The notes: a model not told the origin generated them from the letters alone. A DNA stretch of 64,000 bases from DAOUJW01 sp965218945 (GCA_965218945.1 OZ244718.1:2356001-2420000), one strand, 5' to 3'. Positions 33,731-43,180 are shown, counted from the stretch's first letter. Numbers and translations are program-made.

Positions 33731-33797
33731 CGCGAACCGCCCCTACATGCACGGCATGAACAAATTGACAACTCCCTACAGACATAGGAGGTATCAT

Positions 33798-34385
33798 ATG
33801 TCAGACTACGGCGAGCAAGAGATGAACATACCTTGGCCTAAGCCAGACGACGAGCTATTCAAAACTGGGCAATTTGAGAATGAAGGCTCCCCGAATCTCG
33901 CGGCATATGTTTTCTCCAAAAGGATGATCCCTATCGCGGACGGCTACAAGGATGCCGGTGATGCGCTGGTTAAATGGCTAGAGGACAGCGACCTGAGAAA
34001 TGACTTCTTGGTTTACCCTATAGTATTCTGTTATAGGCAACACGTTGAACTGCAACTGAAATACATAATTCAGATAATCAACGCCATCAATCAAAACCCT
34101 GAGCAATACAGACGCACCCATAGTCTGCTGGAACTCTGGAACACTTTGCGATCACAATTGGGCCCAGAAATAGTGGGGGATGAGCAAGAAATGTTTGATG
34201 TGGTTGGCAGACATATTAGGCAGTTCAATGAAATAGACCCAGAGTCAATGACCTTCAGATATCCTGCATCGATACCATTTAACCAAGTCGACCTCGGAAA
34301 CCTCAAGTCAGTAATGGCCAGTGTTTCTAAGTTCCTTGGCTCTCTAGCTGACTATATTGAAGCGACTATGGAAGCCAAGCTTTGA
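33798..34385 (+). CDS. HEPN-like helical protein
   Basis: The 195-aa protein is mostly helical: an IADGYKDAGDALVKWLE helix, then FLVYPIVFCYRQHVELQLKYIIQIINAI, THSLLELWNTLR and a final helical pair. A helix containing YRQHVELQLK followed by a HSL/LW helix is common in HEPN-type proteins of defence loci. The classic R-x4-6-H nuclease motif is not clear, so this is tentative. The ATG follows an AGGAGG site 5 nt upstream. It starts 52 bp after the IS1182 target palindrome and stands alone. Confidence 0.55.
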   Translation: MSDYGEQEMNIPWPKPDDELFKTGQFENEGSPNLAAYVFSKRMIPIADGYKDAGDALVKWLEDSDLRNDFLVYPIVFCYRQHVELQLKYIIQIINAINQNPEQYRRTHSLLELWNTLRSQLGPEIVGDEQEMFDVVGRHIRQFNEIDPESMTFRYPASIPFNQVDLGNLKSVMASVSKFLGSLADYIEATMEAKL

Positions 34386-34456
34386 TAACTCCTTGATGTA
34401 GAAGGAAGGCATAAGCTAAGCTAGCTTGGACACCGCATTTCGATTGATATGAGGAT

Positions 34457-36409
34457 ATGTCACTTTCCAGCGCATTCATAACCAAGTCAATAGTCTCCAT
34501 CGTAGCAGCGGTAATGCTGTTCTCTGCCCTCGCATGTCAGGACCAAGGCCCTACCAGTACACCAGACACCCAGGCCACCATAGACGCCGGAGTGAATGCG
34601 ACAATTGCGGCGTCTACCATAGAGGCCAGCGTGGACGCTACCATTGAAGCAATGCCAACAGCTGTGCCCACGCCAATCCCCTCACCAACAGCTACATCAT
34701 CACCTGATCCCACTCCTACTCCGACTCCCACATCAGCACCTACAATCACTCTCACCCCGCCTCCAATACCAACAGCCACTCCTGAGCCTACAGGATTCAC
34801 AGCCATAAGTAGTGGCCTGCACCATACCTGCGTTCTGCGCTCAGACGGCTCTCCCGTCTGCTGGGGGTCCAATCGGTCCTCAGAAGCTCACCTCGGTCAG
34901 GCTTCGCCACCCTCAAATGAGACGTTCACAACTATCAGCATCGGCGGCCTGTACCACACCTGCGCGCTCCTCTCCAACGGTTCTCCCGTATGTTGGGGAG
35001 ATAATAGATATGGTCAGGCATCGCCTCCCGTGGACGAGACGTTTACAACCATCAGCAGCGGGGGGCTATTCACCTGCGCCCTGCGCGCCGATGGCTCTCC
35101 CGTTTGCTGGGGGAGAAACACAGATATCTACGGAGATTACTTGGGTCAAGCGTCGCCTCCCACGGGTGAAAAGTTTACCGCCATCAGCAGTGGCTTTGAT
35201 CACACCTGCGCTCTCCGCTCTGATGGCTCTCCCATCTGCTGGGGAGATGATGAATCCGGCAAATCATCGCCGCCTCCAGGCGAGAAGTTCACCACCATAA
35301 GCAGCGGTACCTGGCACACCTGCGCTCTCCGCGCCGACGGCTCATCTGTATGCTGGGGCTGGAACTACGATGGTCAAGCATCACCGCCCGCAGGTGGGAG
35401 ATTCACCGCCATCAGCAGCGGCTCTAGTCACACCTGCGCGCTTCGCGCCGACGGCTCTCCTGTATGCTGGGGAAGGGATTTGGCCGGCGAAGAGTCTATA
35501 CCCCTAAGGGTGCGATTCACTTCCATAAGCAGCGGGAGTTATCACACTTGCGCGCTACGCGCCGACGGCTCGCCCGCTTGCTGGGGAGATTATCTTCTTG
35601 TTAGGGCGCCTCTATCCACTGGTGAGACGTTCACAACCATCAGCAGCGGCGATTTCCACACCTGCGCCCTCCGCTCCGACGGCTCTCCCTCTTGTTGGGG
35701 AGATAATCAATATGACCAGGCATCGCCGCCCCCAGGTGAGAGATTCACCGCCATCAGCAGCGGAGAGGATCACACCTGCGCACTCCGCAGTGACGGCTCC
35801 CCTGTCTGCTGGGGGTCCAACTATCTCACGTTTGACTACGTCGGCCAGGCGTCGCCGCCTCCGGGCGAGAGATTCACCGTCATCAGCAGCGGCTCTAGTC
35901 ACACATGCGCACTCCGCGCCGACGGCTCACCCGTCTGTTGGGGAAACAATGAGAGTGGACAATCAGCGCCGCCCCTAGACGAGATGTTCACCACCATAAG
36001 CAGCGGAAGCTATCGCACCTGCGCACTTCGCGCCGATGGCTCTCCCGCCTGTTGGGGAGATAATCAATTTGACCAGGCATCGCCACCCACAGGTAAGAAG
36101 TCCACAGCCATCAGCAGCGGCGGGGCTCACACTTGCGCACTCCGCGCAGATGGCTCACCTATTTGCTGGGGCTGGAACTATTTGGACCGGGCGTCAGCGC
36201 CAATGGGAGAGAAGTTCATATCCATCAGCTGCGGAGGTTCTCACACCTGCGCACTCCGCGCCGACGGCTCGCCCGTCTGCTGGGGCAGTGATTCTTCCAG
36301 CCAGGCTTCGCCGCCCGCGGGTGAGAAATTCACCGCCATTAGCAGCGGCCTCTATCACACCTGCGCGCTCCGCGCCGATGGCTCTCCCGCTTGCTGGGGG
36401 TCTTATTGA
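34457..36409 (+). CDS. RCC1-like repeat lipoprotein
   Basis: The 650-aa protein has a lipoprotein signal (IVSIVAAVMLFSALAC, Cys about 27) and a Thr/Pro linker (about 60-110). Fourteen repeats of about 37 residues follow, built as FT-x-ISSG-x-x-HTCALRADGSPVCWG then a variable GQASPP-type loop. Each repeat has two Cys (TCALR and CWG) that may pair outside the membrane. The fold should be RCC1/BLIP-II-type beta-propellers, probably two stacked. It is likely a surface binding or adhesion protein. It is unrelated in sequence to the LRR lipoprotein but has the same signal-linker-repeat design. Confidence 0.82.
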   Translation: MSLSSAFITKSIVSIVAAVMLFSALACQDQGPTSTPDTQATIDAGVNATIAASTIEASVDATIEAMPTAVPTPIPSPTATSSPDPTPTPTPTSAPTITLTPPPIPTATPEPTGFTAISSGLHHTCVLRSDGSPVCWGSNRSSEAHLGQASPPSNETFTTISIGGLYHTCALLSNGSPVCWGDNRYGQASPPVDETFTTISSGGLFTCALRADGSPVCWGRNTDIYGDYLGQASPPTGEKFTAISSGFDHTCALRSDGSPICWGDDESGKSSPPPGEKFTTISSGTWHTCALRADGSSVCWGWNYDGQASPPAGGRFTAISSGSSHTCALRADGSPVCWGRDLAGEESIPLRVRFTSISSGSYHTCALRADGSPACWGDYLLVRAPLSTGETFTTISSGDFHTCALRSDGSPSCWGDNQYDQASPPPGERFTAISSGEDHTCALRSDGSPVCWGSNYLTFDYVGQASPPPGERFTVISSGSSHTCALRADGSPVCWGNNESGQSAPPLDEMFTTISSGSYRTCALRADGSPACWGDNQFDQASPPTGKKSTAISSGGAHTCALRADGSPICWGWNYLDRASAPMGEKFISISCGGSHTCALRADGSPVCWGSDSSSQASPPAGEKFTAISSGLYHTCALRADGSPACWGSY

Positions 36410-36602
36410 GGACTGCACAATAGAATAGCCCTGAAGAGACCTCTGCTCTGGCAGGGTTATCGACAAGCCGGACGTGAGACTCGTAGTCCGCGCCTATGTT
36501 CCGGGTTCCCTGGAGAACTGCCTGCGGGAGATCGGGTGTGCGGACGCGACCAGCAGCAGGCGCGCGATGCGTCCTGCTCTACACCCTGGACGACGTGGAG
36601 CT

Positions 36603-37880
36603 TCATTTCGGCATATTGGCGCGCATTCTTGCCTCCACACGCTGGATCACATGCTTTCCGCCCTCAGAGGTACGCAGGACCTTTAGTCCTTGCGACAGCA
36701 TCTCACCAAATGCCGTGGTTGCCATGGACGAGGAAATCTCTGCCTTTTCCTTCTCGGGCATAGACCTGTAGTCGTCGGGAGAGGCGTACAGGTTGCTGCT
36801 GGCGCACATCATCCGCAGGTCCTCGCGCCGGCGTAGCCCAGAAGCCGCGCTGAGAATCCTAGTTACCTCCTTTCCAATCGCCATGTTCACAAAGTTCCGC
36901 TCACATTGGTGGGAGGCAATTAGCCACGTGACGCCTTGCAGGGGCAACACGTTGAGAGATAGCAAGTACTTCCTTGTTTTCTTGCCACGCGGCACCTCGA
37001 CGGTGGTGTAATCCGAGCTGGCGTAGCGAATGATTGGGCGGAAACTAGCAACGCGGTGGACCAAGTGGATGGCCTCTGAATCACCTAAGATGCGCTGGTC
37101 GTAACGCCGCTTCAACCTGTAGAGCTCCGTGATTCTATCTGAAAGGTCAGCCAGAACTCCAAGTGTCAGCTTTACCGCAAACCGGTTACCTTCTGCGGAC
37201 CTCTCCTGAAGAACTTGAGACGCCGCTTGTTCGACACCCCTCAACTGGCTGATGCGAAACAGCAGAGTCCGGTAAGCGAGGAAAAAGAGGCACTCCATAA
37301 ATTCCTCCAATCCGGGGGGAGGATTACGGTCATACAGCATGGTCCGTCCGTCCAAATCGGGCACAACCAGGTTATCAGCGCGAGCCAGAGCACTAGTGCC
37401 CTGATCATGGGGATTGCATGCAAAATGCCTCACACTGGCCTCATCTATTGTGACGGGATGAGGAGGTAACTCCTTGATATCCCAGGGCCACTTCTGACCT
37501 AAGGACGGGGTTCCGCCGCCGGGAGTCGCTGCTGAGGTCTGCTTAACGGCGTCATCAAAGTCAGGAAAAAACTGGTAGACGTAGAGCCCCCCTCCTGGTA
37601 CGTGGCCGTCATGGCACGCTATTTCCTCCAGAGACTTGGCTTTCTGAATGGAGTGGCTCTTCCGTTCCGCTGGCTTCCTACACTCCACAGGATAGGCCAA
37701 ATTATCATCGCTGTGACCGACAGGGTAGAGGCACGTGGGATTAGACTCGTCGGAATAGATGTCTTGGAGTCGGTACATGTCCTTCAGGGCTTGATGGATT
37801 TGTGTCGAAGGTATGAATCCCACGCCCGACTCTTGGACGATTCCGCTCCATATCTCAGCGTCACTGATCTCACGTATCAA
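36603..37880 (-). CDS. Uncharacterised 425-aa protein at the end of the TIR operon
   Basis: I do not recognise the family. The N-terminal half contains Cys/His residues without a clear zinc pattern. The middle has a helical segment (MECLFFLAYRTLLFRISQLRGVEQAASQVL). The C-terminal part has SLNVLPLQGVTWLIASHQCERNFVNMAIGKEVTRILS. The only start is TTG, with GGAGAGG upstream. The open frame continues further upstream as YDWDSFTAYLHGEEFGTL before a stop, so the annotated start is uncertain and the true 5' end may be damaged. It lies 170 bp after the second TIR gene, in the same direction. Confidence 0.55.
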   Translation of the reverse strand: MIREISDAEIWSGIVQESGVGFIPSTQIHQALKDMYRLQDIYSDESNPTCLYPVGHSDDNLAYPVECRKPAERKSHSIQKAKSLEEIACHDGHVPGGGLYVYQFFPDFDDAVKQTSAATPGGGTPSLGQKWPWDIKELPPHPVTIDEASVRHFACNPHDQGTSALARADNLVVPDLDGRTMLYDRNPPPGLEEFMECLFFLAYRTLLFRISQLRGVEQAASQVLQERSAEGNRFAVKLTLGVLADLSDRITELYRLKRRYDQRILGDSEAIHLVHRVASFRPIIRYASSDYTTVEVPRGKKTRKYLLSLNVLPLQGVTWLIASHQCERNFVNMAIGKEVTRILSAASGLRRREDLRMMCASSNLYASPDDYRSMPEKEKAEISSSMATTAFGEMLSQGLKVLRTSEGGKHVIQRVEARMRANMPK

Positions 37881-38049
37881 TGTTCCGAATTCCTCTCCGT
37901 GGAGGTAGGCAGTGAAGGAGTCCCAATCGTAGAATATTCGAATCCATTACATATGCTAGGGGCTGAGACAAGCAGACATCAAGACATGCGGAAGGTCAGA
38001 TATTCCTCCTGCGGACATGGGGCTGAGGCCTGCCGACGGGGGTTGGGGC

Positions 38050-38613
38050 TCACTGCCATCCTCTCCTGTAGTCCCGAGTCCTATTGAGTGCGAATGGCCC
38101 CCGAGAGTTGTTGGGAGGCACGCCGTCCCTGCGCACAAAAGCGCGATGAATCCAGCCTGCAATTCTGGCAGGCGTCCAGGGATCAGGCCAATGGTAGATC
38201 AGCGTATATGGGTCCTCTCCCTGCCAATTGTCCGCCAGGCGAGGAGGCATGAGGCGCGGGTTAACCTGCTTCTTCCCATAGTTGGAGTGATTCGGAAGCA
38301 CTATGCCCAGCAGTCCGCATCTGGAATTCCTCCTAGTTCTGCGAATGCTGGAGCCTATTTCCCAATCCACGTGCTTCCGTTGCCAAGTACGTGGCCCAAT
38401 CAGTACGATTGTAACGGTCGCGTCTCTGATGTACTCATCGCGAATCTTCTGTCGCACGGTGTCCGTCTTTAGGCCGGTGTCGTCAATATTCCCCGTATCG
38501 ACGGACCTGTCCACAATGCGTTTTCCCATTCTGCGGACAAATTCCTTCTTATGTTTGATGTCCTGCTCGTGGAAACTTATGAATACTCTGTGCCTGGGTG
38601 TTCTGGCCACCAT
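38050..38613 (-). CDS. TIR-like (DUF1863/ThsB-like) protein 2
   Basis: The 187-aa protein has the TIR-like pattern HRVFISFHEQDIKHKKEF (8-25), then DRSVDTGNIDD, IRDEYIRDATVTIVLIGPRTW and KHVDWEIGSSI. These are hallmarks of the MTH538/DUF1863 TIR-like family that includes ThsB of Thoeris. In Thoeris such proteins sense phage and make a nucleotide signal. Here the usual SIR2-type ThsA is absent; instead a membrane protein gene ends 14 nt upstream. Confidence 0.8.
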   Translation of the reverse strand: MVARTPRHRVFISFHEQDIKHKKEFVRRMGKRIVDRSVDTGNIDDTGLKTDTVRQKIRDEYIRDATVTIVLIGPRTWQRKHVDWEIGSSIRRTRRNSRCGLLGIVLPNHSNYGKKQVNPRLMPPRLADNWQGEDPYTLIYHWPDPWTPARIAGWIHRAFVRRDGVPPNNSRGPFALNRTRDYRRGWQ

Positions 38614-38627
38614 ATAGATGCACCTAC

Positions 38628-39086
38628 CTATAGAATGAAGAACCGCGCCAGCAAGACCGTGGCAATTACGGCGATGTAAAAGGGCAGTACAGAGAAAGAC
38701 ATGAACATCGACCAGAGAAACCCGCGGGCCTTGGAGCCTTCAAAGCGCACGCCGAAGAGATCTGATCTGCAATTTTTCCCCGTCTGGACTTTGCCAACAA
38801 AGGCTTCGTACGACTTACGAAATCCCTTCTCCAGCATCAGGTAGTAGGAGTCCAGAAGGTAGAACAGCGCCGTAGGCGCCAAAGCAATAAGGGCATGGTC
38901 CGCCTTGCCGGTTCTAGCCACTAGGACAAGCGTGGCGGCAACAAGGGTTACACACCACACCTTGCAGTAGCGGCTGTTCTCCGCCATGCGCGCAATTACT
39001 CCCTGCATTATCTCAAGATGCTTATGCACGGCAGACGATTCGTGATCCAGTAGCCGTCCCTGGGCCATGTCACTCCCGCTTCCCAT
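38628..39086 (-). CDS. Multi-pass membrane protein between two TIR genes (putative effector)
   Basis: The 152-aa protein starts with a cytosolic helix (HKHLEIMQGVIARMAENSRYCKVW). Two closely spaced hydrophobic segments follow (VTLVAATLVLVA and LIALAPTALFYLLDSYYLML), then a soluble stretch and a last segment (VLPFYIAVIATVLLARFFIL). The layout is like SLATT/S-4TM-type proteins found with TIR or nucleotide-signal genes, which act as pore-forming effectors. That role is inference. An ATG 18 nt later (MAQGRLL), with GGGAG upstream, is an equally likely start. Confidence 0.65.
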   Translation of the reverse strand: MGSGSDMAQGRLLDHESSAVHKHLEIMQGVIARMAENSRYCKVWCVTLVAATLVLVARTGKADHALIALAPTALFYLLDSYYLMLEKGFRKSYEAFVGKVQTGKNCRSDLFGVRFEGSKARGFLWSMFMSFSVLPFYIAVIATVLLARFFIL

Positions 39087-39102
39087 AAGTCCTAATGATC
39101 GC

Positions 39103-39492
39103 TCATCGGCTCCCAGACGCTATGGCGTCCAGCCTGGCGTTGATGTTCCTCCACCTCCACGTGATCGGCTCTCCAAGGCGGGTTAACCCGTTGTACGGCC
39201 TGCCTTGCGGCCTGATTTGGAAAGTGGGCTTGTTCAAGCTGCGGGCAATGTCCGTCTCCACTATTACGCCCTGAGCGTTATGTGTGTCCTGTCCTATCAG
39301 CACGACAACTACGTCACACTCTTCTATAGCCTCCCGCGCCTTCCGTTTCCAGCGATCATCCGGATACGCCTCATTGAGGGAGCAGTTGCGGATGCGGTGA
39401 GTGCAGTGTTCCTCGGCCTGCATGTAGAAATTTTCCTTGAGTTCGTTTTCCTTGTTGAACTCAAAGCTTACGAAAATGTTTAGTGTGGACAT
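39103..39492 (-). CDS. TIR-like (DUF1863-type) protein 1
   Basis: The 129-aa protein begins MSTLNIFVSFEFNKENELKE and has LNEAYPDDRWKRKAREAI, ECDVVVVLIGQDTHNAQGVIVETDIARSL and PTFQIRPQG, the compact DUF1863/TIR-like core. A longer frame runs to 39576. The ATG at 39492 has AGGAGAAGGT just upstream and gives the expected beta-strand start. It is 16 nt upstream of the membrane protein gene, which is followed by the second TIR-like gene. Confidence 0.75.
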   Translation of the reverse strand: MSTLNIFVSFEFNKENELKENFYMQAEEHCTHRIRNCSLNEAYPDDRWKRKAREAIEECDVVVVLIGQDTHNAQGVIVETDIARSLNKPTFQIRPQGRPYNGLTRLGEPITWRWRNINARLDAIASGSR

Positions 39493-39572
39493 ACCTTCTC
39501 CTGCCACTGCGCTAGTCGTCCGATTTCGCCCGGCCCAATGACTGAAGGGATTGCTGTAACCACACTCACCCC

Positions 39573-42500
39573 TCACCCCTCACCCCCCAGCTCCAGGATC
39601 CCCGCTATACGCCGGGCGGTGTCCGTGAAGTGCTGCACTTCTTCAGGTCGCAGCGCCCTGCCCAATACGCCGCGCTCCCGGTAGGAGAGCCACTTCTTGA
39701 GCACCTGATAGCCGCCCAGCTTGTAGCCCCAGACAGCGGCCGGCACGTTTCGCCAGTAGGCGCGGTCGTTGAGGAGGATGTCGAAGGTTGTTTTGCCGAG
39801 GGCGTTTGCCGCGTTGCCCAGCGCGGCGCGCTCCTCCGCCGTGTACGGACGCGCCTCGGCTCTGCCCTGGCCCGGCATGACGGCCTCCCCCTGCCCAAAG
39901 TGCCCCCAGCCGGCTGTCACCGAGAAGTCGTCTCCGGCCATGTTGCCGCCGTCCGTGGTTGTCGGCACGGCAATCGCGGCCATCTCCGGCCGCAGCGCGC
40001 CCGTCGTGACGCCGGAAACGGGCGTCTCAGAGTCAAGCAGTGCGGCAAGCTCCCGGCCCCTCGACGCCGATGCCGCCAGCTCATCCGCCGCTCCCGGCGT
40101 ATCGCCGTCCGGCCAGCCCGGCAGCGGGATGCGAGGCCACTCCATTCGGAGGGCGCCGACGTTGGCCTGACGGTAGGATGGGTCGTGCAGGACGGCGAGG
40201 ACGTGGTGGAACAGGTCTTCCACGCCCAGGCCGAGGCGGTCCAGGTAGCGTTGCGCCGCGTCCGACAGATTGGGACGGCGCTGCTCACCACCGCCGTCGA
40301 GGGCCATGCCTTCTTCACGGAGCCAGGCGGGAAACATACTTGCTCCCCACTCATTTAGATGAAGAGACGCCATATAGCGTGTGACTCCGACCTGTGGTTC
40401 GGTTGCATCCCTCCGCAGCTTAGAAACTGCAGAAAACCATAGATTCCCATCAGATACATGGCTCTTGTAGCCGGCGCGCTTATCATTCAACAGCTTGGTT
40501 TCTGCTTCCCAGTAAAGCCAGCGCGTGTCGAAGGGACGATAGACAAAATTGATGAAACCCGTCTCCTTAGGAGTTTCTGTGCGCCTCAGTAAAGCTTCGC
40601 GCGTCGCCCGCGCATCAAAATGCCGAGCCGTCTTCATTATGACAGGGTATCTCGAGGCAATTTCATCATGACTCAAACTCGAATTGAAGTAATCGTCAAT
40701 TCGAGCCTTTAGTCTGTGCAGGTCAATGTCCACCAGAAAGCTATCCCGATTTGTCTTCGCTCCCGGGAATGAGGTTTGGAACAAATCAATAAGTGACGGC
40801 CAGTCAGGCCAAGACTTGCTGGCCGTCGTTGGTACAAATGGCAATCCAAGTGATAGGTCTGGAGACATACTGTCATATAACTCCCCCGCTGGCACTTCTG
40901 CAGTTGCCGTCAGATCGGAGAGCTTGGCCTCTCCCCACAGGTGGCGGATGCCGACCTCCTGGGCGGGCTTGTGGTCGGCCTTGCGCACAAGGGTCGTAAT
41001 TGCCGTCCCCACCTGGATGCTCGACGTGGAAAATATGCTTGGGTCGGGCGCGCCCTCGGGAGTCTTCTTGCCCGTCTTGCGCTTATCGCCGTTGAGGTTG
41101 TCTATGCGGATAACGTCAAAGGCCTCCAGGTAGCGCTCCCTCATTCCAGAGAAGGAGAGGCCGTCCAGCCAGGAGTAGTTGGAGATGAAGCAGACCACGC
41201 CCCGGCCCGTCTTCTCCGCAATGCGACGCTCCGCCATACGGAAGAAACGTACATAGACATCAATCAGCCCCTTGGTCTCATGCAACTTCACTCTACGAGT
41301 CGCGCGATAGGCTTCAATGAGCTCGCGTTCTTCGTCCATAGATACACCGGCAAAGGCGTTGTAGGGCGGATTGCCCAGGATGACCAAGACCGGCGTCTCC
41401 TGCTTCACCCTCTCGGCGCGGTCCCGCTCCTCCTCCAGCTCCGGGAAGGGCAGCGTCTCCTGCGCGCTTGGCTCCCAGCCGGTGAGGGCGTTGGTGAGGT
41501 ACACCCCGGCGCGCTCCGTCCCATCATCGGACAGAGGGGCGTCCAGCGCCTGCATGGTTAGGCCCACCTGCAGATGGGAGACGACGAATGGCGCAGGCAT
41601 GATCTCGAACCCGAACACCCTTTGGGTGGCCGCCCGCTTTACCTGCGCTCCGGCGAGTGCGCCCAAACCCTTGCCCTGGAGGTTGGCGGCGATGCGTCGC
41701 AGAACCTCGGCCAGGTACGTCCCCGTGCCGCAACAGGGGTCGAGGACGTAGACGTTGTCGGCAGCCAGGCCGTCGGCGATGCCCAGGTCCTCCTTCAGCG
41801 CCATGTCCACGCGAGCGACCATGTAGCGCACCACCTCGACGGGCGTGTACCAGACGCCAAGCTGCTTGCGAAGCTCGGGGTCGAAGGCCTTCAGGAACGG
41901 CTCGTAGAAGTAGGGCACGGCCTCGCCGGCGTCGAAGCGATCAAAGAAGGCCGCGCGGTCGACCCGGTCCAGGGCCGCCGCCGTCCAGTCGAGCAGCTCG
42001 ACAAGACCGATAGGTTCCAATTGGGTGCGCGATGACAATCGACGGAAGAGGGCACCTAAGATAGGCACTGTATGGTACCAGTCGGAGTCGTGCCAGTTGA
42101 AGGGGCCGGCGGGTGGCGGCGTCTGCCGCGCCCACAGCGCCCATGCGGAGAAGACGCCGTAGAAGAGGGTCTGCACCAGCGTGGAGCGGAAGAAGGCCGC
42201 GCCCTTCTCGCCATCGAAGCTCACGCCCAGGGCTTTCTCCAGCTCGGAGCGGACGGCATGGAGCGAGGGAGCGTCGCCCGCAGCCTCCACTCTCGCCAGC
42301 CCGTCCCTCGCGTAAGAGGCCAGGAGCCAAGCCAGGTACTTGGGTTCGACGATAGACGCGCTGTGAGACAGCGCCCGGCACAGGTACTCGCCCAGGCCGG
42401 CGCCTACATCTCGAGCGAAGGCCCGCGGCGTCTCCAGTCGAGAGTGGAACGCCTGCTCCGACTCGGCAAGGCGGAAGGTCTCCAGCTTGACGGGGTTGCC

Positions 42501-42911
42501 CTGGGTGTCCTCTCCCACCAGCACGAAGTCGCGTGTGTTGGTGACCAGCACCAGTCTGTAAAGGCTCCAGTAGCGGCTTACCTGGTCGCTTGCCGCCGTA
42601 AGCCAGGCGTCGTCGACGGCGGGCTTGACCTCGACAACGCCTCGTTCAGGGATTTGTCCGGGGCGCGGCTTTCCCTTCTGCACCTGCCGTCTCGTGTAGA
42701 GGCCGAAGTCCGGGTGGCCCGCGCCCTGGTCGGCAAGCTCGCCAACGCAGAACACCTTGGGACTGAGCGCGCTGCCGACGGCGTTCAGCAGGTTGGTCAG
42801 CGCCGGGTAGTACGATCGCTCTCCGGTTGCGCCGCCGGACGCCCGTATGCGGCGCAGATCGGCAAAGTATTCCTCGACTGCCGTGGTCAGCTTTGCTGTG
42901 GTTGGAGGCAT
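39573..42911 (-). CDS. Type IIG/ISP-like restriction-methyltransferase
   Basis: The 1112-aa single-chain protein has an N-terminal PD-(D/E)xK-like nuclease region (GHPDFGLYTRR...RGVVEVKP, about 65-97) and a helical spacer. An N6-adenine methyltransferase domain follows with the SAM motif VLDPCCGTGTYLAEVL (about 395) and catalytic NPPY (VILGNPPYNAFAG, about 505). The long C-terminus (IRHLWGEAKLSDL, FVYRPFDTRWLYWE, PIPLPGWPDG-like) resembles the specificity part of ISP/LlaBIII-like enzymes. There is no helicase domain, so a translocating ISP enzyme is unlikely. It is first in the minus-strand operon, 80 bp upstream of TIR protein 1. Confidence 0.82.
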   Translation of the reverse strand: MPPTTAKLTTAVEEYFADLRRIRASGGATGERSYYPALTNLLNAVGSALSPKVFCVGELADQGAGHPDFGLYTRRQVQKGKPRPGQIPERGVVEVKPAVDDAWLTAASDQVSRYWSLYRLVLVTNTRDFVLVGEDTQGNPVKLETFRLAESEQAFHSRLETPRAFARDVGAGLGEYLCRALSHSASIVEPKYLAWLLASYARDGLARVEAAGDAPSLHAVRSELEKALGVSFDGEKGAAFFRSTLVQTLFYGVFSAWALWARQTPPPAGPFNWHDSDWYHTVPILGALFRRLSSRTQLEPIGLVELLDWTAAALDRVDRAAFFDRFDAGEAVPYFYEPFLKAFDPELRKQLGVWYTPVEVVRYMVARVDMALKEDLGIADGLAADNVYVLDPCCGTGTYLAEVLRRIAANLQGKGLGALAGAQVKRAATQRVFGFEIMPAPFVVSHLQVGLTMQALDAPLSDDGTERAGVYLTNALTGWEPSAQETLPFPELEEERDRAERVKQETPVLVILGNPPYNAFAGVSMDEERELIEAYRATRRVKLHETKGLIDVYVRFFRMAERRIAEKTGRGVVCFISNYSWLDGLSFSGMRERYLEAFDVIRIDNLNGDKRKTGKKTPEGAPDPSIFSTSSIQVGTAITTLVRKADHKPAQEVGIRHLWGEAKLSDLTATAEVPAGELYDSMSPDLSLGLPFVPTTASKSWPDWPSLIDLFQTSFPGAKTNRDSFLVDIDLHRLKARIDDYFNSSLSHDEIASRYPVIMKTARHFDARATREALLRRTETPKETGFINFVYRPFDTRWLYWEAETKLLNDKRAGYKSHVSDGNLWFSAVSKLRRDATEPQVGVTRYMASLHLNEWGASMFPAWLREEGMALDGGGEQRRPNLSDAAQRYLDRLGLGVEDLFHHVLAVLHDPSYRQANVGALRMEWPRIPLPGWPDGDTPGAADELAASASRGRELAALLDSETPVSGVTTGALRPEMAAIAVPTTTDGGNMAGDDFSVTAGWGHFGQGEAVMPGQGRAEARPYTAEERAALGNAANALGKTTFDILLNDRAYWRNVPAAVWGYKLGGYQVLKKWLSYRERGVLGRALRPEEVQHFTDTARRIAGILELGGEG

Positions 42912-43088
42912 GGGTCTATTCTACGCCATAGTGGAGCGTGACAGAATCCCCGCGGGCGGATCAAACCAACCCAGCCAACCGCTCTGGACGAATGAATCAG
43001 TATGCGGCGGCAACAGCGCTCCACGTAGTAATAAAGCCGAGCCAAGCCGGCGGTAACGTGAGAAAGAAGAACCCCAATATAACGGAGA

Positions 43089-43123
43089 GGGATGAGTCCA
43101 CCGTTTCGTGGCAGACTCACCCC
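43089..43123. terminator. Hairpin downstream of the four-HTH regulator
   Basis: GGGATGAGTC and GACTCACCCC pair with one mismatch. An inner CCAC-x-GTGG extends the stem. It lies 58 nt after the regulator stop on the minus strand. Confidence 0.5.
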
Positions 43124-43180
43124 TACCGTACGCGCCAACTTCCCGTGTCGGCCGTCTTTCGGACCGGCGACCCCTCCTGG

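Noticed and set aside
36474..36640. Short + strand frames with protein-like phrases (VRAYVPGSLENCLREIGC; VLLYTLDDVELHFG)
   Set aside because: The phrases lie in different frames and lead nowhere. They might be a decayed gene remnant, but I cannot name a family or boundaries.
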